Part shown: positions 34,132-43,185 of the stretch, piece after piece
Layout of the letters: each line of letters starts with the position of its first letter
How positions within the stretch are numbered: position 1 is the first letter of the stretch
From: Terriglobus saanensis SP1PR4
GTDB taxonomy: Bacteria; Acidobacteriota; Terriglobia; Terriglobales; Acidobacteriaceae
Direction of reading: 5' to 3'
NCBI RefSeq assembly: GCF_000179915.2
Contig: NC_014963.1
Location: 620,001-684,000, forward strand
DNA length: 64,000 nt
Position numbers and translations under genes: made by a program
Notes under the pieces: generated by a model
What the model was told of the DNA's origin: nothing
What the model saw: the letters and a program-made list of their open reading frames with translations, nothing else
Database searches by the model: none

Positions 34132-35369
34132 TCGCAGCCCTGACCCATCGCTTCAAGCGACAGTTCGTCCTCACCGGCTTCCGCGAAAGTGCCTTCCAAC
34201 TTGCCTTCGAAGAAGCGTTCGACGGCGTCCATCACTTCGCTGCCGCGCTTGGCATCGAAGATCGCTCGCCGCAGCGCTGCTCCACCGACTACGCCATGCG
34301 TGAACCAGCTTGCGAATTGCTTCATCTTGCCGATGGCATCGCGGCGTGAGCTTTCGCGGTCCTTCTTTTGCCGCTTTTCAAAGTCCGTTTCGGCGGGTCC
34401 GGTGATCTCAGGATGCTCCTGCTCCATCTCGGCCAGCAGCATCTCGAAGTAGCCGCGGATCATGCGGTAGCGGTCCATCTCGGTGGGGCGGTCGTAGTTG
34501 CCCGTCGCCGTGAACTGTGCGATCTGACGGAAGATCCATGGATTCGCGGGAGCCGCGCGACCGATCATCACGGCATCGCAGCCTGTTTTTTCGACCATCG
34601 CGGCAGCGTCTTCTGGTGTCCGCACATCGCCATTGCCAATCACCGGAATCGAGACCGCGTCCTTCACGGCAGCAATCCACTCCCACCGCGCCTCACCGCT
34701 GTATCCATCCTCGCGTGTGCGGGCGTGCAGGGCCACGGCGTTCAGGCCGCTTTCCTGCGCCATTTTGGCGAGTTCCACGCAGACGATCTGCTTGTCGTTC
34801 CATCCCATCCGGAACTTCACGGTGAAGGGGATCGTGACCGACGCGCGTACTTTTTCGAAGATGTTCTGGATCAGCGGCAGGTCGCGCAGCAGGCCGCTGC
34901 CGCCATTCGAACTGACGACGCGCTTTGCGGGGCAGCCGAGGTTGAGATCCACCATATCGAAGCCTGCGTCCTGCACGATGCGCGCGCTTTCAGCCAACGT
35001 CTCCGGGTTTGAGCCAAAGAGCTGCGCAGAAATCGGGTGCTCGTCCTCGTAGTACGTCAGGTAGCGTTTGCGCTTGGTCTCGCGCATCCGCGCCAGGCCG
35101 TCGGCGCTGGTGAACTCCGTCACAATCAGGCCGCAACCGCTCTGCTGGTTGGAGACTTCGGTCTCCACATCAGAAGGAGCGGCAGTAGAAGCCGCCGTAA
35201 ACATGCTCGCGTTGCGAATAAACCGCCGAAAGACGGTGTCGGTCACGCCGGCCATGGGGGCGAGCACCGTCGCCGGCGCGATGCGCACGTTGCCGATGGT
35301 GAACTCCGCGCCTACGCGTGTCTCCGCGGGCATCGGCCGTTCCAGCGTGTTCTCCCAGCCCTTCTTCAT
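34128..35369 (-). CDS. dusB: tRNA-dihydrouridine synthase, DusB type
   Basis: FMN enzyme reducing uridines to dihydrouridine in tRNA. TIM barrel: APMAGVTDTVFRRF near residue 35, QLFGSNPETLAESARIV near 120, NLGCPAKRVVSSNGG near 150 with the catalytic Cys, HARTREDGYSG near 220, and IGNGDVRTPEDA near 248. At 413 residues it is longer than usual (~330), with an insertion around residues 55-80 (Ala/Ser/Glu-rich) and a C-terminal extension. AAGAGAT 6 bases before ATG 35369 supports this start over ATG 35387. It converges on the PD-(D/E)XK-like gene with overlapping stops. Confidence 0.94.
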   Translation of the reverse strand: MKKGWENTLERPMPAETRVGAEFTIGNVRIAPATVLAPMAGVTDTVFRRFIRNASMFTAASTAAPSDVETEVSNQQSGCGLIVTEFTSADGLARMRETKRKRYLTYYEDEHPISAQLFGSNPETLAESARIVQDAGFDMVDLNLGCPAKRVVSSNGGSGLLRDLPLIQNIFEKVRASVTIPFTVKFRMGWNDKQIVCVELAKMAQESGLNAVALHARTREDGYSGEARWEWIAAVKDAVSIPVIGNGDVRTPEDAAAMVEKTGCDAVMIGRAAPANPWIFRQIAQFTATGNYDRPTEMDRYRMIRGYFEMLLAEMEQEHPEITGPAETDFEKRQKKDRESSRRDAIGKMKQFASWFTHGVVGGAALRRAIFDAKRGSEVMDAVERFFEGKLEGTFAEAGEDELSLEAMGQGCD

Positions 35370-35410
35370 GACGATCTCTTTTCGCAAACGCGTTGTCTTT
35401 CATAAACCAG

Positions 35411-35437
35411 AAAGGCCCCCGCCAAAGCGGAGGCCTT
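35411..35437 (-). terminator. Rho-independent terminator after rpmE
   Basis: AAGGCCCCCGC and GCGGAGGCCTT form an 11-bp stem with one mismatch and a 4-base loop; on the minus strand it is followed by TTTCT. It starts 19 bases after the rpmE stop and lies between rpmE and dusB. Confidence 0.8.
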
Positions 35438-35455
35438 CCTATTCAGCTTCGTTGC

Positions 35456-35692
35456 TTACTGTGCTGCTGCTTCGGTCTTCGCGTCGTCAGACTTGGCATA
35501 CTTGCGGCGGAAGCGCTCGATACGTCCAGCAGTATCGATCATTTTCTGCTTGCCGGTGAAGAACGGGTGGCAGGCGTTGCAGATTTCGAGAACGATGTCG
35601 CCCTTGTGGGTCGAACGCGTCTCAAATTTGTTACCGCACGCGCAGCGAACTTCTGTCACGTGGTAATCGGGATGAATTGCTTCTTTAGGCAC
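35456..35692 (-). CDS. rpmE: 50S ribosomal protein L31 (zinc-binding form, GTG start)
   Basis: 78-residue ribosomal protein of the large subunit that contacts the 30S head. IHPDYH at the N-terminus, [12 protein letters not shown] and [13 protein letters not shown] identify L31; Cys residues in CAC and CNAC mark the zinc-binding C+ type. The start chosen is GTG 35692: it gives [11 protein letters not shown], the usual L31 N-terminus, and GAAGG lies 7 bases before it. A TTG at 35710 in frame would add six residues and overlap this ribosome site. It forms a single-gene transcript closed by a terminator. Confidence 0.95.
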   Translation of the reverse strand: MPKEAIHPDYHVTEVRCACGNKFETRSTHKGDIVLEICNACHPFFTGKQKMIDTAGRIERFRRKYAKSDDAKTEAAAQ

Positions 35693-35893
35693 GATGAAAC
35701 CTTCTTTCAAGAAAGTGCGGACGTTATCGGCGTACGGTCTGCTTGCAACGGTTCAGATTCACGTCACATCAGATTCCTGTCGCACCGCCGAATCCCTCAA
35801 CTGAAGAGAGAAGCCGCTTTTCCAAGTATACCGCCGTTTTCAACACGCAGCAACGTGCCCCACCACCCCGCATGTGAGCGATACTGGGAACCG

Positions 35894-36679
35894 ATGCCAG
35901 AACTTATTCCACCGGTCTGCCCGCTCTGCCAGGGCACCCTCTTTCGCTTCATCGAGCGGCCCAACGGCGATCGCTTCGCCCAGCCGTGCAGCTGCCGCGT
36001 CGCCCACCGCAACGCGCGCACGCTCCTGCAGGCCCGTATACCGCGTCGGTACGAGCACTGCACGCTTGAGAGTTTTGAGACGAAGTTCGGCTCAGCCACG
36101 CCCTCGCTCTCGCATGCGCATATTGCAGCAAAGAAGTTCGTTCAGGCCTATCCTCTTGAAACCAATGGCACAGGTCTGCTTCTAACCGGAAATATAGGCG
36201 TAGGGAAGACCCACCTTGCCGTCGGGATCCTGCAGGCGCTCATCGAACGTGGTGCCCAGGGGCTCTTCTACGACTACCGCGAGCTCCTGAAGCAGGTACA
36301 GCACTCCTACAACCCCTCCGTGGCAGCCACCGAACTTGGCATCCTGGAGCCCATTTTCAACGCGGAGGTCCTCGTCCTCGATGAGATCGGGGCGTCGAAA
36401 CCCACGGACTGGGTCTGGGACACCGTCGCGCACATCCTCAATACGCGCTACAACGATCAGCGCACCACCATCATCACGACCAACTACGCCAACCTGCCTC
36501 CGCTTGGCGTGGATATCCCTGGAGCCACCACGATCAACGACCGCAAGGGCCATCGCGAAGACACCCTCGGCGACCGCATTGGCGAACGCATGCGTTCGCG
36601 TTTGCAGGAGATGTGTGTCGTCCTCGAGATGCGCGGAGAAGACTTCCGCCAGCGCGTCAAACGCGCTACCTTCGCCTAA
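35894..36679 (+). CDS. DnaC/IstB-like AAA+ ATPase (putative helicase loader)
   Basis: 261 residues. The N-terminus has a zinc-finger-like CPLC ... CSC arrangement (residues ~9-36) seen in DnaC/DnaI-type loaders. The AAA+ part shows Walker A GNIGVGKTHLA near residue 100, Walker B VLVLDEIGAS near 155, sensor 1 TTIITTNY near 190 and a box VII-like LGDRIGERMRSRL near 228. Such proteins load replicative helicase at the fork; the same fold is used by transposon IstB. No transposase or IS21 end is nearby, so a chromosomal loader is more likely. A shared terminator separates it from galU. Confidence 0.87.
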   Translation: MPELIPPVCPLCQGTLFRFIERPNGDRFAQPCSCRVAHRNARTLLQARIPRRYEHCTLESFETKFGSATPSLSHAHIAAKKFVQAYPLETNGTGLLLTGNIGVGKTHLAVGILQALIERGAQGLFYDYRELLKQVQHSYNPSVAATELGILEPIFNAEVLVLDEIGASKPTDWVWDTVAHILNTRYNDQRTTIITTNYANLPPLGVDIPGATTINDRKGHREDTLGDRIGERMRSRLQEMCVVLEMRGEDFRQRVKRATFA

Positions 36680-36683
36680 AACG

Positions 36684-36709
36684 AAACGCCCTCCGTCAGG
36701 AGGGCGTTT
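36684..36709. terminator. Bidirectional terminator between the DnaC-like gene and galU
   Basis: AAACGCCCTCC (36684-36694) pairs perfectly with GGAGGGCGTTT (36699-36709) around a 4-base loop, with A and T ends for both directions. It starts 4 bases after the DnaC-like stop and lies 18 bases beyond the galU stop, between convergent genes. Confidence 0.87.
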
Positions 36710-36727
36710 GCGATATCCATCAAAAGT

Positions 36728-37606
36728 CTACAGAGGGAAGTTCTTCAACCACTCGCGGAACGGTGGTCCCAGGTCATCGCGCTTCAGTGCGAATTCGACG
36801 GTGGCCTTCAGGAAGCCCAGCTTGTCGCCTGCATCGTGACGCTTGCCTTCGTAAGTAAAGCCGTAGACCTTCTCGTACTGGAGAAGAGCCTTGATGCCGT
36901 CCGTTAGTTGCAGCTCGCCGCCAGCGCCGGGCTTCAGTGCTTCCAGCATCTCGAAGATGCGCGGCGTCAAAATGTAACGGCCAATGATCGCGTTCTGGCT
37001 TGGTGCCTCGCTTGCCTTCGGCTTTTCCACCATGTCGCGCACGGCAAGGAGTCTGGGGTTGTTCGGGTCCTGCGTGCAGTCCAGACAACCGTAGTTGCTG
37101 ATCGCTGCGCCCTCTACGACCTCGCTGCCAAGGATCGAAGCGCCGGTGTCGTAGAAAGCTTCCACCATCTGCTTCATGCAGGGCGTCTTCGCATCCACGA
37201 TGTCATCCGGCAGAATGACCGCGAACGGCTCATTGCCCACGAGCTCTTTCGCCATCAGCACGGCGTGTCCCAGGCCAAGCGCCTCGGGTTGCCGTGTGTA
37301 CGTGATCTTTGCCAGTTTCGAAACGGAACGCGCAATCTGCAGCAGGGCGGTCTTTCCGCGTGCTTCCAGGCTTGCTTCCAGTTCGGCAGACTTGTCGAAA
37401 TGATCCTCCATCGTCGTCTTGCCGCGACCGGTGATGATGATGATCTCCGTGCAGCCTGCGGCCACGGCCTCTTCGACGCCATATTGAATCAGTGGCTTAT
37501 CGACAAGAGGAAGCATCTCCTTCGGAGTCGCTTTTGTTGCGGGCAAAAAACGTGTGCCCATACCTGCAGCTGGAAAAACGGCCTTGCGAATCTTCATCTG
37601 GCTCAT
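36728..37606 (-). CDS. galU: UTP-glucose-1-phosphate uridylyltransferase
   Basis: Makes UDP-glucose from glucose 1-phosphate and UTP for envelope and storage polysaccharides. 292 residues; the nucleotide loop FPAAGMGTRFLPATKATPKEML is seen in two parts at residues 10-31, followed by VDKPLIQYGVEEAVAAG, ILPDDIVDA near 135 (metal-binding Asp) and VEKPKASEAPS near 192. ATG 37606 is given; ATG 37597 is three codons downstream. It converges on the DnaC-like gene and follows the DUF885 gene on the same strand with 112 bases between. Confidence 0.96.
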   Translation of the reverse strand: MSQMKIRKAVFPAAGMGTRFLPATKATPKEMLPLVDKPLIQYGVEEAVAAGCTEIIIITGRGKTTMEDHFDKSAELEASLEARGKTALLQIARSVSKLAKITYTRQPEALGLGHAVLMAKELVGNEPFAVILPDDIVDAKTPCMKQMVEAFYDTGASILGSEVVEGAAISNYGCLDCTQDPNNPRLLAVRDMVEKPKASEAPSQNAIIGRYILTPRIFEMLEALKPGAGGELQLTDGIKALLQYEKVYGFTYEGKRHDAGDKLGFLKATVEFALKRDDLGPPFREWLKNFPL

Positions 37607-37718
37607 AACGTGGTCAGAGTTCCTTTACGGGCAAATGGTTTGCCGGAATGTGCTCATCCTAGCAAAGCGCTAGGAAAGGTCTCTACAACTTTTGTAATTC
37701 GGTTCGTAGCCACTGAGC

Positions 37719-39470
37719 CTACAGCACGGGCGAATCGTCGTTCAGCATGGCTTTGCGAATCACTTTGATGGGTGCAAATCCCTGCCGCATTAAATCATCG
37801 TGAAATCCTTGCAGGGTGAACGCCGTACCGCGCTTCTTCTTCACATCCTCGCGCAGTTTCAGGATCTGCAGTTTGCCCAGGGTGTAGTAAAGATAAGTCG
37901 CATCGGACGTTCCGCGCTTCGTCTCCATCTTCGCAATCGAAGGCGACTGATACCCCTCCTTCACGAAGAAAGCCTCTGCTTCCTCTGTCGTCATTCCCGC
38001 CGTGTGCATCTTGATGCCGACAACAAACCGTGCATTGCGCAGGAGAGCATCCTGCAGCTGTCCGAGTCGGATCAGCTTTGCTTCGCGCTCGTCCTTCGCT
38101 CCAAAGCCCGGTTGACCGTATCCCTCGTCCAACATCATCTGCTCGCAGTAGTGCGCCCAGCCTTCGATATTGCTGTTCGCACCCACCAGTTTGCGAATCT
38201 TGGAGGGGAACTGGTTCTGCCATAGGAACTGCGTGTAGTGACCGGGATATGCTTCGTGAACGCTTGTCGACACAATCGTTCCCACGTTGAATGCCGCCAT
38301 ATGCTCCGCGACACGTTCTTTGCTCCATCCAGGTTCGGGCAGGGTCACGTTGAAGAAGGCCGTCGTCGAATGAGTTTCAAACGGTCCCGGCGGGTCCATG
38401 CTTGCCTGTGTGGTCGCGCGCATGAACGGTGGCGTCTCTTCGAGCACCGGCCTTACATCGCTCGGAAGCGTGATGATCTTATGCGCCTTGATAAAGGCAA
38501 TCTGCCCATTGAAGCTATCGCGAAAGGCGTCCAGCAGCTTGTCCGGCGCGGGATGAATCGTCGCCAACTCGGCCAGCACATCCAGCGGAGATTTGTTCGG
38601 ATCCACCTCATGCGCGATCCGCGCAAACTCCGCCTGGTTTACACGCATGTTCGCCGTATCAATCTCAATCAGGCGATCCAGCGGTGTATCTACCATCTCG
38701 TCATACTGCAGCTTCTTGCGATAGGTGTCCGCGCCGAAGCGAAAATCACCGTTCGAGCGCGGCAGCAGGTCCGACTTCATCCATGCGCCGTAGCTCTTCA
38801 GCGCTTCAATCACGGCGGAATTGCTCTTGGCAAAGTCTGCCTTCGTCTGTGCATCGGTCGCATCTTTGAAGGCAGTAGGCACATCGTTCTGGAAGAAACT
38901 CACCAGTCCGTCGATCTGCTCCAGAGCTATCTCCGTGTAGATCTTTGGCGGATTCTTCAGATTCTTGCGTGCTTCCACAAAGACCTGCGGCATCAGCTTT
39001 TCGCGCTCTACCGCAGCGCGCAGGCGCGTATTTACCGGAGCATAGTTGCGGCTCATGATGACGAAGACTGAACCCGTAATCCCGCTCGAGTAGTTGTCCG
39101 GATTCTTCTCCCACATCCGGATCGTCTCCAGCGAAAGGAGCTGCGAGCGAATGCTGTTCAGAAGAATCTCGCGGTCCGCGGCGACATCGCGATCCAGACC
39201 TTCGGCTGGAATAGACTCGAACTTCTTCTCCCACTCGTGCAGCTTCACTACCTGTTTTTGCACGGCGGCGGCGGAATAGTCCTCAAGCATGGTGTCGTAC
39301 TCATGCAGGCCGACGGAGGTTCCATAGCTCGGTTGCGCGTGGAACAACTCATCGAAGTACTGCTCGCTCCAGACGCTGAAGGTCTGTGCCGCTCCGTCAA
39401 TGTTTACGCGCTGTGCCGATGCCGTCATGACTACCCCACTCAACAAAACTGCTCCAAGAAAAAACTTCAT
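37719..39470 (-). CDS. Exported DUF885-family protein (putative metallopeptidase-like)
   Basis: 583 residues with a signal peptide (FFLGAVLLSGVVMTASAQ) of about 20 residues. DUF885 proteins are large helical proteins with a thermolysin/carboxypeptidase-Taq-like fold; here STSVHEAYPGHYTQFLWQ near residue 400 contains the HEAYPGH signature, and EGWAHYCEQMMLDEG near 432 supplies the downstream Glu that could be a third metal ligand. Peptidase activity is inferred. GAGGTGAGGA before ATG 39470 fixes the start; an upstream extension to 39557 would overlap mfd and bury the signal peptide. It follows mfd by 37 bases on the same strand. Confidence 0.88.
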   Translation of the reverse strand: MKFFLGAVLLSGVVMTASAQRVNIDGAAQTFSVWSEQYFDELFHAQPSYGTSVGLHEYDTMLEDYSAAAVQKQVVKLHEWEKKFESIPAEGLDRDVAADREILLNSIRSQLLSLETIRMWEKNPDNYSSGITGSVFVIMSRNYAPVNTRLRAAVEREKLMPQVFVEARKNLKNPPKIYTEIALEQIDGLVSFFQNDVPTAFKDATDAQTKADFAKSNSAVIEALKSYGAWMKSDLLPRSNGDFRFGADTYRKKLQYDEMVDTPLDRLIEIDTANMRVNQAEFARIAHEVDPNKSPLDVLAELATIHPAPDKLLDAFRDSFNGQIAFIKAHKIITLPSDVRPVLEETPPFMRATTQASMDPPGPFETHSTTAFFNVTLPEPGWSKERVAEHMAAFNVGTIVSTSVHEAYPGHYTQFLWQNQFPSKIRKLVGANSNIEGWAHYCEQMMLDEGYGQPGFGAKDEREAKLIRLGQLQDALLRNARFVVGIKMHTAGMTTEEAEAFFVKEGYQSPSIAKMETKRGTSDATYLYYTLGKLQILKLREDVKKKRGTAFTLQGFHDDLMRQGFAPIKVIRKAMLNDDSPVL

Positions 39471-39507
39471 CGCGTCCTCACCTCGACTGATGCACAAATT
39501 GTAAGGG

Positions 39508-42500
39508 TTACTGGTGCAAAACTGGTGGCCGAACTGTGATCTCATCCAGCAGCGCACGCGCCTCGGAGATCACCTCTTCCGCCTTCGAAGAGGAGAGGGG
39601 CCAACGCAAGACACCCTGTGGCGTGAACTGCGCTCCACGCTTTGCCGAGCGCGAGACCAGCTTCATCATCGCGCCCGGATCGATGGGCGCTTTCTGATCG
39701 AAACGTACCATCAGCATCTCGCGCATGACCTTCTGCTTGTTCTCTTCGATCTGGATACGCTTGCGATCCAGTTGTGCAACACACAACCGTTCGCATTCCA
39801 TGCGCAGTTCGGCGGCCGCCAGCAGATGCGTTACCGTCTCCGGCAAAAGTCCATAGCGGTCGATCATCTCTGCGCGCACGTCGGCCAGTACGCCGGAGTC
39901 CTGCGCCCCTGCGATGCGTTTGTACATCCGCAACCGCTGGTTTTCTTCCGCGATGTAATCCGCATCGATGCGCAGAGAAATGCCGAGGTTGAGCTGGACG
40001 GCAACGCGCTCTTCCGCGCTCTCGCCCTTCATCTTGGCCACGGCCTCCTGCAGCATCGTCGTGTACATCTCAAAACCAATCGCTTCGATATGTCCGCTCT
40101 GCTCGCCGCCGAGCATGTTTCCGGCGCCACGTAATTCCAGATCCAGCGCGGCGATCTTGAAGCCTGCACCGAGGTCGGAGAACTCTTTCAGAGCAGCCAG
40201 ACGCCGTCGCGCTACTTCTGTCAGTTCGTTGTCCGGAGGGATGAGCAGATACGCATACGCTCGCCGGTTCGCGCGTCCCACACGTCCGCGCAACTGGTAT
40301 AGCTCGCTCAAACCATGCCTGTCGGCGCGGTTGATGATGATCGTGTTGGCACGCGGAATATCCAGGCCGTTTTCGATGATGCTCGTCGCACAGAGCACGT
40401 CGAACTCGTAGTTCATGAACGCGAGCATCGCTTTCTCCAACTCGCCTTCACCCATCTGTCCATGCGCTGTGATCACGCGCGCATGCGGCACGAGTTCGCG
40501 AATCTGCGACGCGAGATCGTAGATCGTTTCCACGCGATTGTGGACGAAGTAGATCTGCCCGCTACGTTCCAGCTCCATCTCAATCGCTGTGCGCACCAGC
40601 TTTTCGTCGAACTTCGCAACGATGGTCTGGATCGCCATGCGGTCTTTCGGAGGCGTCTCAATCACGCTCATATCACGCAGGCCGAGCAGCGACATATGCA
40701 GCGTTCGAGGAATCGGCGTGGCGCTCATGGCCAGTACATCGATGGCTGCGCGCATTTGCTTCAATCGTTCTTTGTGCCGCACGCCGAAGCGTTGCTCTTC
40801 ATCGACCACGAGCAGACCGAGATCCTGAAATGCAATGTCCTTCGAGAGCAGGCGGTGCGTGCCGATCAGGATGTCCACCTTACCGTCGGCGACATCTTCC
40901 AGGATTTTCTTCTGTTCCTTTGCCGTGCGGAAGCGCGAGATCATCTCCACGTTTACAGGGAAGCGCGCGAAACGCTTCTTGAATGACTGATAGTGCTGAA
41001 AGCTCAGCACGGTGGTGGGTGTCAGTACCGCGACCTGCTTTGAATCCTGTACTGCCTTGAACGCGGCGCGCATGGCTACTTCGGTCTTGCCGTAGCCGAC
41101 ATCGCCGCAGAGCAGGCGATCCATCGGCTGCGTGCTCTCCATATCGCGCTTGATGTCCGCGATGGCGGAGAGTTGATCGTCCGTCTCGTTGAAGTCAAAG
41201 GCATCCTCGAACTCGCGCTGCAGGTTGTTGTCCGGCGCAAAGACAAAGCCCTCTGCTGACTGCCGCTGCGCGTACAGCTTCAGCAGTTCGGCGGTCATGT
41301 CCTGCATGGCCTTCTTGACGCGGGCCTTCGTCTTCGCCCACGCCGCGCCGCCCATCTTGTTCAGCTCCGGAGCGGGACCCGTGTCGGCGGTCCTGTACTT
41401 CTGAATCAGGTCCAGTCGCGTCAGGGGAACGTACAGCTTCGCCTGCTCGGCAAACTCCAGGATCATTAACTCAAGCGGCATGCCCTCCTGGTCGATGGTG
41501 CGCAGACCCATGTACTTCGCAATGCCGTGCTCCACGTGCACTACGTAGTCGCCTACGGTGAGATCGCGGAAGTCCGAGATGAACGCCGCTGTCTTTGATT
41601 TCCTCTGCACCGGACGCGCCGTGACATCGGCATCGTCGTTCAGGTCCTGCGCGCCAAAGATCACGAGCATCCGCGCCGTGGCCTTGTCGAGATCGAGCAC
41701 CTGCACGCCATTCGCAATCGCCGTCTTCACGATCACCGGCGTCCGCAGATCGCCCGCCAGGTAACTCGATTCGTCATAGACCGTCGCGCTTCCGCTCGAC
41801 GTCTGTACGCGGCTGCCGATGCGATACGGCACCTGGTACTCCTGCAGCAGCGTTGCCAGACGCTCTACTTCACCTTGATTTGGCGCGGCGATCAGCACAC
41901 GCGCGTCCTGCAGCGTAAGAGACTTTAGCTGTTCCACCATCGCCGGAATCGATCCGCGGAAGCGCGGAGTCGGGCGTGTTGCAAACTCGATCTCTGTCAG
42001 CGCGGAGTTGTCGACGTCCAGCACATCCACCGCGCCAAGCTGGTCGAGATCGCAGCCCGGCAGGACACGCAGGCGGTCTTCCAGGTCCCACGGCGAGATG
42101 TAAATATCTTCCGGCACGACCAGCGTGCCAATCGCGCTGCGCTCGTGCCTCTGTTCGATCTTGTTCCACCAGCGCTCGCCCTGGTTTTTCACCATCGCAG
42201 GCTCTTCCACGAAGACGCGCGTGTACGGCCCCATCAGCTCGAAGATCGTCGAAGTAGCCCCCGCTACCGGAGCAAAGAACTCCCATCCCGGAAAGATCGT
42301 CGCCTGTCCCACGCGAGACTGAAGTTCCGCTGGTTCTTCGCCGCCTTCGATCATCGCTCCTGCAGCGCCGCCGCGCACCAAGCGCGTGTGCACGGCATTC
42401 AACAGCTTTTCCGTAATCGGCGTCTCTGTCAGCGGAAGCAGAATGGCTTCATCCACAGGCGTGCTCGACCGCTGCGTGTCGGGATCGAACTTCCGCATGC

Positions 42501-43140
42501 TCTCGATCTCATCGCCGAAGAAGTCGATGCGCACCGGTCTGTCCATCTCCGGCGAATACACATCCACGATTCCGCCGCGCAACGTCACCTGTCCCGGCAT
42601 CTCCACGACATCTACGCGCGTGTAGCCGACTTTCAGCAGATGCGCCAGGATCATCTCCGTGTCGTACTCTTCGCCGCGCTTCAGCTCCAGCGCCAATCCG
42701 GCGTAAAAATCCTTGGAAAATAGCCGCATGCAGGCGGACTCCAGGGGCGCAATGACCACCTTGGCCTGCCCGGTCGCGATCTTCCAGAGGGTCGAGGCGC
42801 GCGCCTCTTGGATCTCGGCGTGCGGGGAGAGGTTCTCAAAGGGAAGCACATCGTGCGCGGGGAGCCGCAGAACTTCCTCGCAGGCCAGCACGCCCGTAAG
42901 CTCGCAGGTCCCCAGCAGGGCCTGATGCAGCGCCTCCGCGGCCTTGTTGTCGCTCACCAGGATCAGGGCGGGGGCATTCCCGGCCTTTACCATGTAGGGC
43001 AGATAGAGCGCCCGTGCCGTAAATGTGAGGCCAGACACACGTCTCCGCCCCGATCCGCCGCTCAAGTGCCGCCGTAAACGCTCAAATATCTCGGAATGTT
43101 CCAGCTCCGCGACCATCTCGCGGACAAAGGGGAGGATCAT
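39508..43140 (-). CDS. mfd: Transcription-repair coupling factor
   Basis: 1210-residue translocase that removes stalled RNA polymerase from lesions and recruits UvrA. Seen: N-terminal UvrB-like part with GTCELTGVLACEEVLRLPAHD, the RNA-polymerase-interacting domain with DYVVHVEHGIAKYMGLR near residue 535, Walker A LLCGDVGYGKTEVAMRAAF near 680, the DEEQ box VVDEEQRFGVRHKERLKQM near 785, MSATPIPRTLHMSL near 815, and QLRGRVGRANRRAYAYLL near 950 with the C-terminal D7 domain after it. ATG 43140 has GGAGGAT overlapping on the other strand only; upstream spacing to gatB is 45 bases, so divergent promoters must overlap there. Confidence 0.97.
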   Translation of the reverse strand: MILPFVREMVAELEHSEIFERLRRHLSGGSGRRRVSGLTFTARALYLPYMVKAGNAPALILVSDNKAAEALHQALLGTCELTGVLACEEVLRLPAHDVLPFENLSPHAEIQEARASTLWKIATGQAKVVIAPLESACMRLFSKDFYAGLALELKRGEEYDTEMILAHLLKVGYTRVDVVEMPGQVTLRGGIVDVYSPEMDRPVRIDFFGDEIESMRKFDPDTQRSSTPVDEAILLPLTETPITEKLLNAVHTRLVRGGAAGAMIEGGEEPAELQSRVGQATIFPGWEFFAPVAGATSTIFELMGPYTRVFVEEPAMVKNQGERWWNKIEQRHERSAIGTLVVPEDIYISPWDLEDRLRVLPGCDLDQLGAVDVLDVDNSALTEIEFATRPTPRFRGSIPAMVEQLKSLTLQDARVLIAAPNQGEVERLATLLQEYQVPYRIGSRVQTSSGSATVYDESSYLAGDLRTPVIVKTAIANGVQVLDLDKATARMLVIFGAQDLNDDADVTARPVQRKSKTAAFISDFRDLTVGDYVVHVEHGIAKYMGLRTIDQEGMPLELMILEFAEQAKLYVPLTRLDLIQKYRTADTGPAPELNKMGGAAWAKTKARVKKAMQDMTAELLKLYAQRQSAEGFVFAPDNNLQREFEDAFDFNETDDQLSAIADIKRDMESTQPMDRLLCGDVGYGKTEVAMRAAFKAVQDSKQVAVLTPTTVLSFQHYQSFKKRFARFPVNVEMISRFRTAKEQKKILEDVADGKVDILIGTHRLLSKDIAFQDLGLLVVDEEQRFGVRHKERLKQMRAAIDVLAMSATPIPRTLHMSLLGLRDMSVIETPPKDRMAIQTIVAKFDEKLVRTAIEMELERSGQIYFVHNRVETIYDLASQIRELVPHARVITAHGQMGEGELEKAMLAFMNYEFDVLCATSIIENGLDIPRANTIIINRADRHGLSELYQLRGRVGRANRRAYAYLLIPPDNELTEVARRRLAALKEFSDLGAGFKIAALDLELRGAGNMLGGEQSGHIEAIGFEMYTTMLQEAVAKMKGESAEERVAVQLNLGISLRIDADYIAEENQRLRMYKRIAGAQDSGVLADVRAEMIDRYGLLPETVTHLLAAAELRMECERLCVAQLDRKRIQIEENKQKVMREMLMVRFDQKAPIDPGAMMKLVSRSAKRGAQFTPQGVLRWPLSSSKAEEVISEARALLDEITVRPPVLHQ

Positions 43141-43185
43141 GCAGTTTCAAGTTTAGCAGCGCATTGCTTGCTAAAATCGAGATCT

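Noticed and set aside
35894-36679. IS21 IstB and insertion sequence
   Set aside because: No IstA transposase, terminal inverted repeats or target duplication are visible around the gene.
37655-37680. CCTAGC/GCTAGG short inverted repeat upstream of galU as an operator
   Set aside because: Only six base pairs; a chance match in this length of DNA is likely.
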